64,000 bases of DNA from Leishmania panamensis (taxonomy: Eukaryota; Euglenozoa; Kinetoplastea; Trypanosomatida; Trypanosomatidae). Location: positions 288,268 to 352,267 of the forward strand of contig NC_025882.1 of NCBI RefSeq assembly GCF_000755165.1, given 5' to 3'. Below, piece by piece: positions 1 to 10,266 of the stretch. Numbering within the stretch: the first letter of the stretch is position 1; each line of letters starts with the position of its first letter. A program made the translations under genes and the position numbers. Under the pieces are notes generated by a model. The model searched no databases. It worked only from the letters and a program-made list of their open reading frames with translations, and was not told the origin of the DNA.

Positions 1-829
1 AGAAAATTTCTTCTGTTACTCGGTTCTCGTGGAGAAACCGTATCCTCCGCTCCACCCTCATTGGGGAGTATAAGCAGCGCTGTGGCCGCTGTGCGCAAAT
101 GCTCCCAGGGGCGTGTCGCGTGAAGGCAGAATCGATTGGTTTTGACAAGGCCGAGCCACGACGGAGCAGTCGAAACGGCATTTTTCACGCCCCTATGGCG
201 GGTAAAAAAGAGGTGCAATCGTTTATCTCGTTTTCGTTCTTCTCGCGGCACAGAGACACGTCATGCCCGTCCCAACACCAACAGGAGAGTGCTTCTATCA
301 CTTCGATTTCTGTCTGTTGTTCTTCAGTGGATCCTCTTCCCCGTCAGCGAACTCACTCCTGTTCAGCTTGCCGCAGGGCCATCTTTTTTGGAGGGGCAGG
401 GGAAAAGGCCTCTGCTGCGCCGTCGCTAATCGCTTCTCTTTTTCCTCCTAGCACGCACTCGCTCCTCTGTCCCCCGTGACTCTGTATGTATCATGTATTG
501 GCTTTCCTCCGTGTCACCTTTTTTTTTCTGCTTTGCTGTGCCGTGGAGAAGTTCCTTTGTGTAGGCTTTGCTTTTTGGCGTTGTACCCCTCACGAACGAG
601 TCTATACAAGTGCGAGTACTGTGTGTATGTGTGGCGGAGGAGGGCGGAAAACTGCCGGGCGTTATGCATGCTGTTGAAGAAGTGAGGCAACGGCGTGGTT
701 TACTGAGTAAGGGGCTGATAGGAATGATGATGATGTGAGGAATATGGGATTAAGGTAACTGGGAGGTGGAGGGGGATTGCTGTCATGCCTCTGTTGCTTT
801 GCCCAACTTGATTTATTCATGGCTGTAGT
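1..829. other. Intergenic, no gene seen
   Basis: Mixed-composition DNA with pyrimidine-rich runs. The open frames are short and overlap each other on both strands without a recognisable motif. It is probably the 3' flank of a gene lying before the window. Confidence 0.6.
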
Positions 830-1383
830 ACATGCGAGCGGGCCGTCCAGACACGCCCCCGGCGCGCGGCATCGGCGGGGATGGCCGAGGAGGGCAGCGG
901 GGCCCCGCACTGCTCAGCCCCGCCCCGTGCGTGTGCCACCTGTGCGGTGTCTCCTTCGCGCGACCGGGTGGGCCGATGAGGCACCGGTGCCGGCTGCATG
1001 ACGAGGCGGCCCCGGCTTACAGCCCCGAGTCCGCCAGGCCCCCATGTGTGGAGAACCTCCAGGCTGCGTAATGCCATGCCGGCCGGGTGTGGGAGGGTTG
1101 GGGTCTGGCCTCGGGCTGGCCGGGCGCCTCCTCAAGCACCCCCGGCAGGCGCCCAGGCTAGGCCCTGTTGCCCGCACGACAGACACCGCTACCCCCGAGG
1201 AGGGCCCTGGACGTGATCCGTGGGGATCGAGGCGTGCAGTCCATCCGTGCCCGCTGGGCGCATGGCCCGATACGACGGCAGAGAGGCCCTCTCTTAGAGG
1301 GCGAGGATGTCGTCGTGGTGCCAGAGAGGTCGAGGTGGACGGTGAGCGTAGGCGCGTGCAGTAGTGGACTCGGCTTGCGGTGA
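830..1383 (+). mobile_element. GC-rich island with C2H2 zinc-finger remnant, possible ingi/DIRE-type retroposon fragment
   Basis: A sharply GC-rich block between T-rich flanks. The + frame at 832-1071 encodes a zinc finger reading CHLCGVSFARPGGPMRHRC followed by RLH, a C-x2-C-x12-H-x4-H arrangement. A stop follows at 1069-1071, and other frames stay open to about 1383. The C-terminal part of trypanosomatid ingi/L1Tc-clade retrotransposons is known to carry CCHH fingers of this spacing, and Leishmania keeps degenerate copies (DIREs). I see no reverse transcriptase, RNase H or poly-A tail, so the assignment is an inference. It could also be a decayed host zinc-finger gene. Confidence 0.35.
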
Positions 1384-3792
1384 AATTTGCATCTTACGGA
1401 ACCAAGGAACGTCGTCACGTAGGTATTTCCCTTGTTTTATCGTCGTGCTCTAGAAGGCACTTTTTCTCCCTCTCTCTCTCTGCCTCTTGCAGCCCGAAAA
1501 AAAAAAGGAGAGGTAATCGCCAGCTCTTTGTTATGTGTGTGTGTGTGGGGGGGCGGCTTTATTTGGAAGCCCTCTCTTTTCTCTGTTCTTGGGCCCTCCT
1601 CCTCTTCCTCCTCGCTTTACGTCCATTTATTGTGGATATTGCGCCACACCCTTGCGTATGTCTGTTGCCCCTGTCACCCGCTCTCCGCTGTTTATTATTA
1701 CCGCTTACTTTCTGGCGATACGAATGATCTTACGTACACCTTTTTTGATTTATGCAAGTGCTTCACACTATACCTGGTGCTTGCGGCGACAAATCGATCA
1801 GAGATGAGCTGCTGAAGTAAGTGAACCTTCTATTTTTTTTTCGTTTAGAGTTCACATTGTGTATGGCAGCACACTCAACGCTCGTCTTCCCCATCTCTGA
1901 TGTGGCGAAGCACTTGAACACATCTCTGCTGTGGTGCCTTGTCTCCACTGCGCACCGTGTGCGAGGGTGCTTGAGATCGGTGCCACGCGTACATGATGGG
2001 AACACTGTATCAAAAAGGACCGACAAAAACGAGAGAGCCCAACAGCAGAGGGACTATTGATGACTCGTGGACAATGCCAGAATAGCTTTCGTGGTAGCTG
2101 AACAGCGATTCAATGCTCTGTCGGCTTCTGTGAAGGTCCGTGAGAAATCTGAGGAAGGCTCACAAGGACCGCAAGGATGAACAATCTGCACCTCTGCTTT
2201 GATTTTTTCTTTAATGTCGCCGGCGTCGACACTTTGAGTTCATATTATCTTTAGGTCTTTGTTATCCGCGTCTTCTGCTGCGCCGGTGCGCCAGCGTATG
2301 CTTGTGGGTGTCTGTACATCTGCGTCACTGAGAGACATCCCTCCCCCTCTTCTCACTACACAAACCTCCCTGGTCTAAATCCCATTTCGAATTGTTTGTC
2401 CTCCCTTCAGACACCCCCCTTCCATCCCCTATTCATCATCGCTGCTGCCGTCCGCCCTTGCATGAGTGCCTTCACCGCGACGTGGGGCCCTTTTGTTATA
2501 CCGGGTGGAGAAAGGGTAACCACACTTCGTTTTGAGTATGCAGTTGTTGTGTTTGCACACGCATAGCGAGAACGAAAAGAGGTGAAGTTGATTGCAATTC
2601 AACAACGGAAAGAACAAGCGAAAAGAGAGGAAACCATCGCGGCGTGCAATAGCAAGACAGCAACAAGCAGCGGGGGACTTAACTTCGTTTTTTTTTTTCG
2701 CGCATTGGTTTTCTTTCCTCCAGCGCTTCATCGGCGACGGGCGACACTGTTTCCCTCCCCTTGCCGCTGGTATCGTTACTGGAGTATACCCCCGAGTGAC
2801 AGCACGTCATCAATGAAACGAGGGGGGACGATCAAAACAAAGCAGAAAAACTGAGCAAACATGCAACACCATGTCACTAGTACTTGTATACAAGCGGCTC
2901 TTCTGCTTTTTCTTTATCTTTTTTTTTTCTCCTCCATGTGTCTCGCTTTCTTTTGGACCCGCGAGTCATGTACGACCGTGACGAGCTTGGCAATGGAAAG
3001 GGGAGGTGAGGGGGGCGCAATTGGTGGTGGAACACCGAGTAAATGATCCATACGCCCAGAGAAGAAGCTCATGTAGTGGTGTCAGCATGACGCTGTCGAC
3101 GTGCTTTAAAGGGTGTCATTTCTCCCCCCTTTCCTTTCTGTTTCTATTTCGTTGTAATTGCAGCTGCTCGTACTGTGATGACGAGCAGGTGTGTTTATGA
3201 GTGTGTTTTACTTTGTTTTCTTCAACTCGATTTGGGGCTTTCTTTGTCGTTTCTCCTCCAACATCTTCGAAATTTTCTCAGCGCTTGTTCTCTTTGTCTC
3301 CTCTCAACGATGGAGATGCATGCGTGTTCGTACGCTAACGTGATTTTGTTGGTGGTGTTAGAGTTTGTATGGGCTCGTGTACGGTGACAGGAACCCTTTA
3401 GTGATGGCAAAAAAACTCGGAGATGCTTATTTTGTGTTCACGCTACCATCTTGCCACTGATTTGATTTTTAAAGGTGACTGATGCATGCGCTGTGGGTGC
3501 TGTCCCTCAGATGTGCTCCCATTTTGTAACTTTTTGCTTGCTTGCTTAGAGGTTTACCTCAGAATTGTCAAACCGCTTTTTCTTGTGGGTATTCTTTATG
3601 AGTGAGCCTCCCATGCGTACAGGTGCGCTTGAATGGGCTCCTTTTGGCTTCTTCCTCTTCATCTCTCATGTGAGGGAGTGTGTGTGTGCTTTCTCTTCTA
3701 CATCCCTGTCCTTCTCTATGTGATTAACCATCTCATTTTCACTCTCTTCATAGTGTGTATGTGTGTTTGCATGTCTGTGCATGTATGTATGT

Positions 3793-3828
<36 letters not shown>

Positions 3829-3970
3829 TCCTTTTCATATCAGCTTACCCATTTTCAGCTTTCGTGTCTCTGTCTGGCCGACTCCCTCAGTGCTTCTTTT
3901 TCAGTCTTCTCCTCGTCTTGTTTTTTTCCATCTCGACCCCTGCTCCTGATGACGTGGGACACCTCTGCCT
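1384..3970. other. Intergenic, pyrimidine-rich, no gene seen
   Basis: Long T/C runs, short G/T repeats and a few A-rich stretches. No open frame has coding-like composition or a familiar motif. It probably holds untranslated regions and unused polypyrimidine tracts. Confidence 0.6.
3803..3828 (+). repeat. (GT)n microsatellite
   Basis: Uninterrupted GT dinucleotide run, preceded by interrupted GTGC/GTAT units from about 3760. It lies about 150 bases before the SIDER-like element. Confidence 0.9.
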
Positions 3971-4468
3971 GGTGTCGGTGCCCAGTAACCCCACTCTGTG
4001 GGGAAGCCAGGACAGCCCCCTTCTCCATGCCAATGCCGAGCCGCTTCCGATGGTGATCGGGCCAGGTCCCTACGATCTGGGGGAGCGCGATCGATGTAGA
4101 GCTACGCATGTCGGCGGCCACGCGCCGGGTGGTGCTGCGTCGGAGCGACCCGCGACAGTACACACGGCTGTGCCGCCCGCGTGATGGAGAGGGTGCCAGC
4201 GCGACTCGAGTGCATCTTGCCCGGCCCTCGCTGCCCAGTGGCGTGGGGAGCTGGAGTGCCCCCCCCCCTCCCCCCGAGAGTGACGCACCGCCTGGCGAGC
4301 GGCACCATGTGAGCGGCTGTGAAGCAGGGGGTGAGCAGAGAGATCGAGGCGGGGGGAGGGGAGGCTCATTCCCCGGCCACCGAGTCGACGCATCGCTGTG
4401 ACGCGTGCGTCTACGGCTGCTCCACGCCATGCAGTTGGGCCTGGGACAGGACCGCGGTGGAGCGAGCG
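3970..4468 (+). mobile_element. SIDER-like degenerate retroposon, copy A (+)
   Basis: A GC-rich block of about 0.5 kb starting near CCCACTCTGTGGGGAAGCCA. It recurs almost base for base in reverse complement at about 13795-14290 and, more diverged, in the same orientation at about 43605-44065. Copies A and B give identical conceptual translations over 4108-4401 and 13861-14154, so at least about 290 bases are essentially identical. It has no open gene of its own. Length, dispersal, divergence and intergenic position fit Leishmania SIDER retroposons, which are often found in 3'UTRs. The family name is an inference, because I could not align it to the SIDER1/SIDER2 consensus. Confidence 0.65.
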
Positions 4469-5511
4469 CCTCTTATGAGGTAGAGAAGGGATACGTTGGT
4501 GCTATATATGTCTCTCTGAGCTATTCGGTATGTGTGAGTGTCTGTGTTCTTGTGAAGCGCTCCCTCCTGCTTTTCTGTGGTGCATTTTTTTGTCTGAAGG
4601 TGACCATTCATGGCATCGCATTGATGTGCGTTTACTGATGCAATTTGGGTGCTGGAAAGCTAAAGGCAGTTGTAAAGACAAATGCACGAAGTGAAGGGCG
4701 TGTAGTCGCCCGTCGTGCCGAGAGACGTCCCTGCTGAGCAGTCGCTTCTCTCCTCTTTGTGTCTTCTAGCCTCTCACTGTGAAGGATGCGGGCGCGTGTG
4801 TATCTCGCGTCGTTGTCTCTTAGTGTAGTGTTGGTCGCACTTCTTTTTCTTTCTCTCGAGTATCAGGAGGAAAAATGTTTCCCCTTTACAAAGCTTTGCA
4901 GATGATCAAGATACAGGGGACAAGACTGTGTGCACGAGCCCAGAACTGTTTAGCTCTGTTCTGTCTCTGAGCGAGGAAGGCGGACTTCCTCCCCTTCCCC
5001 CTACACTCCGGGGCTTGCCGTCGGCACAGTGCGGAAGCGAGGACTTTAAGGGGACTAGTGCACATGAAAGTAGGGAGAGAAAGGCGGATGGGGTGGAAGG
5101 GTAAAACCATCGTTCTTCGCGTCGTGTACTCCGTGCTTCATGTCTCCCTTCTTCCTTAACCTTGCGCTTTCTCTCTTGTACCACCTCCCTCTCTATTCCA
5201 TGGCACTCTTTCCTTTTTTTTTTCGCCACCCTTTCATCTCACGCTTCAACTCCTCCCTCCACCCCTATCCTTAGAACCACAGCAAGATAAGCACTTCACG
5301 GTTATTTTCAAAGAGTGTATGCCGTTGAAGGTGGCTAGGGTTTGAATGCGTCCCGTTATTGCTTTTACCGTGAGCAACGGCACTTACGGTGCTTTCATTT
5401 GTCGATCTCTCGATTTCCCCCTCTCCCTCGCGCGCGCACTTTTTTATTCTTGTGTTGTGATCTTAGTGCCTCTGGAGTTCTGTGTTGCCTACTTGCAGTG
5501 TTGGCTGCGCC
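4469..5511. other. Intergenic / 5' flank of the coiled-coil gene
   Basis: GT-rich, then pyrimidine-rich DNA. The stretch at about 5395-5460 is a strong T/C tract of the kind that directs spliced-leader addition to the following gene. No coding region seen. Confidence 0.6.
5497..5498 (+). promoter_or_regulatory. Candidate spliced-leader acceptor AG
   Basis: The sequence CTACTTGCAG follows a pyrimidine tract and ends 13 bases before the first in-frame ATG at 5512. AGs at 5465-5466 and 5476-5477 are alternatives. Prediction from sequence only. Confidence 0.35.
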
Positions 5512-8178
5512 ATGTGGACTGCGCTAGTAGACATGGGTGGCAGAGGTGTAGAGGTGCGTCTCCCTCCAGGCGCCTATCGCGCCACGTATTCGGCTCCACC
5601 GATAGGTACTAACGACGATGCCGCTTGCGCTTCAACTTCGGCAATATCACCGAAAGGCTCTATGACGACCCTGTCTAACACACGGCGCCGCTTTCATCAA
5701 CTTCGAGATCTTCGACGGGAGCTCAGTGGCCGCCCCCGGTCAGACACTGACGCTTTGTCAGCAGCAGAGGCGCCTACAATAAACACATCATCTGCGGCCT
5801 CTTCACTACCGCCCACGGCTACCTTAGCTCGAGCGTCGTCTTCTCTGACAAGTACGCCATCGGCTGCCTCCCATGGACTGCCATTCCACCGACTCTCGGC
5901 GGATGATCCCGTCACGCGCTCTGTCTTGCGCACCGCCGCGGCGGAGCGCGCCCTACGCCTACAACAGGCCGAAAATGATGAGCTGAAGCGAGCGGTGGTG
6001 ACGTGGCAACAAGAGGCCGCACAGATGCAGTGCTTGATTGACCGTCTCTCCACCGAGCTCAGCGACATGAGCCAGACGGTGCTGCGGCAGACGGCCACTT
6101 TGAAGTCGATGGGGTCCGAAATGGACCGGCGAGACGCGTACCACTTGATTAAAGAGAAGCGTAGCAGTCAAGCAGCGACTTCGGCCGTGGCGACTGCAAA
6201 TGCCTCATCAGGTACGTTGTCTTCGCAATCGTCGTTAAACCAGCAGCAGCAACTTGTGCAACTCAGGCAGAAGATAGAGGAGCTGACGAAGGAGAAGACA
6301 GAGCTGCAGCAGCAAGTGAGCCACTTTTCGCCTCACCATGGCGGCAAGCTGAGCAGCACACTGGCGATCGAGGAAATTGAAAAAGATGATGATGCAACAG
6401 GAGAGGGGACCGGAGGTGGCAGGTGGGTGCCATCTGCGCGAGTGGAGTTGCAGAAGCTGGTACAGGCTCTCGCTGCTATACTCCGGACTGGCGCGTCGCC
6501 AATCGCGTGCGTTGGCGCAGATACTGAGCCTGTTTACGAGGTGGAGTTGAGTTGCAGTACATGCCTGGTCCCACGTAGCACGCAGCGCAACCCTAATGAC
6601 CCTGCGCTGGAACCTGCAAAGGCTAACTCTGTCGTCTGCATCTGCGGTCCATACAACATGCACGATGTTCTTCTGCGCGTTCAGCCAGTTGCAGAAGCTC
6701 CAATGACCGAGATACAACGCTCTCACATGTTGGGAGGAGTGTCGCTGCAGAGCCCCAGGAGGTGCGTCTTGTACGCTATGCAGAACACATGCAGTGTCGT
6801 GAGGATCTGCCTGTATGAAAGCGCGGCCGATACGGAGGTCCAAAAGGGAGCATCTTGCAGTGCTCATTCACCAGCACCTGCTGCCACGGCAGCTATTGCC
6901 GTGCATACTTTGATCGCAACCGCCCTCGCCAGCCGCCGCGAGCTGGAGGCGATGCCTGCTACCTACAACGTACACACAGTCCATCTTGCCGATGAGAGGG
7001 GCGCACCGCGCGGCACCTTCACATTCCGAGTAAGAGTGACGGAGGTGCAGCATCGCCGTTACCGCGGCTACGGAGGGGTCAATTTTATCGACAGCGATTC
7101 CGTCGGCTGCCGATGTACGCCACCCTTTTTGTCACCTCTAGCGGGAGAGTCCGGCGATATTGGAATCCTTGAGCGAGGCGCGGCGCCACGCAGCAGTGCT
7201 GATGCTAACCGAGTGGATGGTGAGAGCGTCACCAAGCACTCGCAGCCTCCGCAGAGTCGTGAGCCTATGCTTTCCCCCTCCCGCGACGACGACGCCATAC
7301 CCATCGAAGGACAGCGCCTCTCTGCGTACTCCCCGTACTGCTGCTCAACTGCCTCACCCGTCCCCGCTGACGACAATAACTCAAGCAACTCCTCGAAGGA
7401 CGCGATGGGCATACTGGAGCAGATGGAGGGACAATCAAGGCTGCCGCCTGCACTCCTTGTTCCCGCAGAGGACTCTGAGAACACGCTGCCTCCTGCAGCT
7501 GCAAAGCCCTCCGGTAGTGGGTTTAACATCCCCGCAGCACCCTGTGGAATCAGCAAGACACAGGTCAGGGACGATGCAACGCCAATCGTGACGAAAACTA
7601 CCGTAGAATTGCCTGTGCGTGCAGCAACAGCCACCCTGCCACCAGGCGTCGGCGCGTCGCCCCCTTCTCCCTCAACAGTAGCTCTTCTCTCCACTCCCAG
7701 TGCAACCAGTCATTTTTGGCTACCGGCACCACCTCTAGCCATAGTGCCCTCTCCACCATCGTCAACTGTACCCATCGAAATACCTGCTGCTCCAGCTACG
7801 TGTGTGATGCGAATGCATATCAAGGAGGTACGTTATCTGTACGAGGACTGTGGTGACGAGTTGGTAGGGGGCATGCTGGACCATTGCTCTCTGCAGGTGG
7901 CCGTCCGCGTAGATGGTGAACTTGTTTTCACTACACCAACACGACCGAACCCGTCTCATGCCATGTGGAATGCCGAGGAAGGCAGTTTCACGAGTACGCT
8001 CACAAGTGGGCAGGAGGTGCACTTTGAGGTCCGTGGTGGCGACGCGGAGGGGAGCCGCGGGGTTTTGCCCGCGTCAGAGATCTTAAATGCCAGTGGGGAG
8101 AGGGAGGTAGCCTTAGTGTTCGCCAACAGTGGTACGTCTTGTGGACTTCTGACAGTGGCTTTCGAAGGACCGATGTAG
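5512..8178 (+). CDS. Conserved hypothetical protein, coiled coil plus C2-like domain (888 aa)
   Basis: The first in-frame ATG is 5512; the open frame extends upstream only through non-ATG codons. A Ser/Thr/Ala-rich N-terminus leads to a predicted coiled coil at about residues 142-220 and a second Gln/Glu/Lys-rich heptad stretch at about 241-273. A folded region follows at about 305-520, with a CSTC pair and a CICG pair that could be chance. A long Pro/Ser-rich low-complexity linker runs to about 755. The C-terminal 120 residues, beginning MRMHIKEVRYLYED, look like a C2-type beta sandwich: short hydrophobic strands, then DCGDELVGG and a closing TVAFEGPM. The coiled-coil plus C2 order recalls ciliary transition-zone proteins such as RPGRIP1 relatives, but I do not claim homology. 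I do not recognise the gene, and its function is unknown. It lies inside the inverted retroposon pair. Confidence 0.8.
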   Translation: MWTALVDMGGRGVEVRLPPGAYRATYSAPPIGTNDDAACASTSAISPKGSMTTLSNTRRRFHQLRDLRRELSGRPRSDTDALSAAEAPTINTSSAASSLPPTATLARASSSLTSTPSAASHGLPFHRLSADDPVTRSVLRTAAAERALRLQQAENDELKRAVVTWQQEAAQMQCLIDRLSTELSDMSQTVLRQTATLKSMGSEMDRRDAYHLIKEKRSSQAATSAVATANASSGTLSSQSSLNQQQQLVQLRQKIEELTKEKTELQQQVSHFSPHHGGKLSSTLAIEEIEKDDDATGEGTGGGRWVPSARVELQKLVQALAAILRTGASPIACVGADTEPVYEVELSCSTCLVPRSTQRNPNDPALEPAKANSVVCICGPYNMHDVLLRVQPVAEAPMTEIQRSHMLGGVSLQSPRRCVLYAMQNTCSVVRICLYESAADTEVQKGASCSAHSPAPAATAAIAVHTLIATALASRRELEAMPATYNVHTVHLADERGAPRGTFTFRVRVTEVQHRRYRGYGGVNFIDSDSVGCRCTPPFLSPLAGESGDIGILERGAAPRSSADANRVDGESVTKHSQPPQSREPMLSPSRDDDAIPIEGQRLSAYSPYCCSTASPVPADDNNSSNSSKDAMGILEQMEGQSRLPPALLVPAEDSENTLPPAAAKPSGSGFNIPAAPCGISKTQVRDDATPIVTKTTVELPVRAATATLPPGVGASPPSPSTVALLSTPSATSHFWLPAPPLAIVPSPPSSTVPIEIPAAPATCVMRMHIKEVRYLYEDCGDELVGGMLDHCSLQVAVRVDGELVFTTPTRPNPSHAMWNAEEGSFTSTLTSGQEVHFEVRGGDAEGSRGVLPASEILNASGEREVALVFANSGTSCGLLTVAFEGPM

Positions 8179-10266
8179 GCTCACTATGCTATGTGTGCAA
8201 AACACCCACGCATACTCACACGACACCCTTCGGGTTGATAGATGGCACCCCCCCCACACACACACATGTACACACATGCACACATACAAAACTACGGCGA
8301 ACGCAGCAGGGGCCGGGGGTAAGCGGTGGTTTGAGCTGAAGGATGAGCTGGTGCTGTTGAATACGTGTTTTTTCCCCCTTTTTGTTCTTGTTTCTCTCTT
8401 CCTCCACCATCAATGCAGAGCGGCCTGGCTGGTGTTTTCGCGTCCTTCCTCTGCTTCTTGCACTGCATGTGCGCGTGTCTGTCCAGAGCAGCAACCGAGA
8501 AGGACCAGGGGCATGGTAGGGATTCGGTAGGCCTGCGCCGCCGTTTCATAGCTTCATGGCAGTGTCTGTGCCTCAAAGGAGACGAAAACATCTGCCCAGT
8601 AGCGAACGCACAGGAGCCAAGGAAAAAAAAAGAGAAACGCAATAACACAAGCACACATGAGCGACATGCTGTAGCGTCTCCCACTGCTGCAGGGCACGAT
8701 GGATGCGCGTGTGTTTGTTGGTGAGCTTCGATGCACCATCATGCAATTTTCACCTTCACCAGCAGCTGTTTCCACGCTTTAGCTGCGTCGAATACAGCGG
8801 GCGGGTCTAGCTACAACAGTACGCCTCTGATATGATGACGCCTGCGTCTTTCACGACATCTTCGCTCACGCTCCTCTTTTTCTCTGCTACACCTTGCTTA
8901 CCTCTTGCCATGTGATGTGCGCCTCTACCATTACGATGAGAGGGGAAGGGAGAGCTCGTGCCGTGAACACGCACATCACGCGGCTCTTCTTGTCTTATTT
9001 TCTTCACAAAGAAGTATCTGATTGGCTCTTATTTTGCAGAGCGGGTAAAGCGCGAGTTTTGCCTCCGCTCTCACTCTCTACCACTCGCTCGCGCCGCCTT
9101 GTTCTTTGTATCCCATTGTGGCTCTTCACCGACACGCTTTCTGTGCTCATCTCGTCAGCGACGGTGTGCGTGTGCGGCTGGTGAGACTGGAATAACGCAC
9201 TCCCACTGGTGAGCTCGCTGGAGCGACACGAACCTCTGATCGTCCGTGTGGGACGAAGCTCCCCCAAAACGAAAAAAAAATTAATCTTGCTTTGTGGTAA
9301 TAAAGTTTGTGTTCATGGGTGCACGGCACGTCAGTCTCCATCGCTCACCTTCTCTGCGCTTTTCTCTCTTCTTTCTGTGTGCGGTCGTGTGTGTGTGTGT
9401 TCGTGAAGAACGTCAACGAGGAGTGGAGAGGGTGACTGCGTAGTCTCTATCACATCCTCTCTGTTCTGCACTTCCTCTCGCGGTATCTGCTCGGGATTCT
9501 CGCCAATTCTTCTCGCCACCGCCACCGCTGTGATATTGGACAGCACAACTTGCCTTTCCTCCCTTTTGCGTGTGGGCGTGTGTGATCTCCTCTTTGGGTT
9601 TCTCTTTGTCTGCCTCGTGTAGGCGTGTTGTGCCCTTTTTTCCATATTTCGCTTCCCTGACTACGTTTCATCTGCCACAAAACCCCCTTTTCTTCCTCGT
9701 GAACTTCAGCAGCTGCCGTACACGCGCACACAGACACGCATATTTGCGCACGGTTACCAAGGGACACCTGCAATAAGGTGGGGGAGCGATAACGGCAGGA
9801 TACGGGGAGTACTTCCGCCAAGAGTCGTCACCCTCCCCCTTGACGCACACACCCACCTACCCACACACACGCGCCAGCACGGACTCGCTAAACACAAGGA
9901 GGTCATCACACCGTTCAGTAACGCGAAGGAAAGAAAGTCAAAGTGGTGTTTCCTCAGCTACATTCGTGTGCTTTCTTTCGTTGATGCGATATCCCTGTGC
10001 GTGGCTGTGTGTGTGTGTACGTCTCTCCCTCGTTCTCTACCGTTTTTTTTTTTCGTTTTATTCAGCACTACTGCATCGTTTCTCATTGTCTGGACTTGCG
10101 TACGTGCGACATCAGTATATGCGAGGGGCTTGCATGTGCCGAGTCGCTACAACACCCACAGAGCGGTACCAACAAAAGTGGTGGAGGAAGCGACGTGGAG
10201 GCGCCGCGTGCGTGCGTTGTTGAAGTGTGTCTTTCATTACCTCATGGTCTCTCAGTGTGGTCAAGA
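8179..10266. other. Intergenic between the coiled-coil gene and the MKK gene
   Basis: About 2 kb with a CA-rich patch at about 8250-8290 just after the stop, T/C tracts and A runs. A pyrimidine-rich segment with a T9 run at about 10046-10060 precedes the MKK. No convincing gene. Confidence 0.6.

Noticed and set aside
3633..4184. 183-codon + frame across the GT repeat and copy A
   Set aside because: It translates a GT microsatellite into Cys/Val repeats and then runs into the retroposon; no independent protein signal.
4108..4401. 97-codon frame shared exactly by copies A and B, considered as a conserved small protein
   Set aside because: Every frame through this block is equally conserved and copy C breaks it, so the identity is at DNA level in a repeat.
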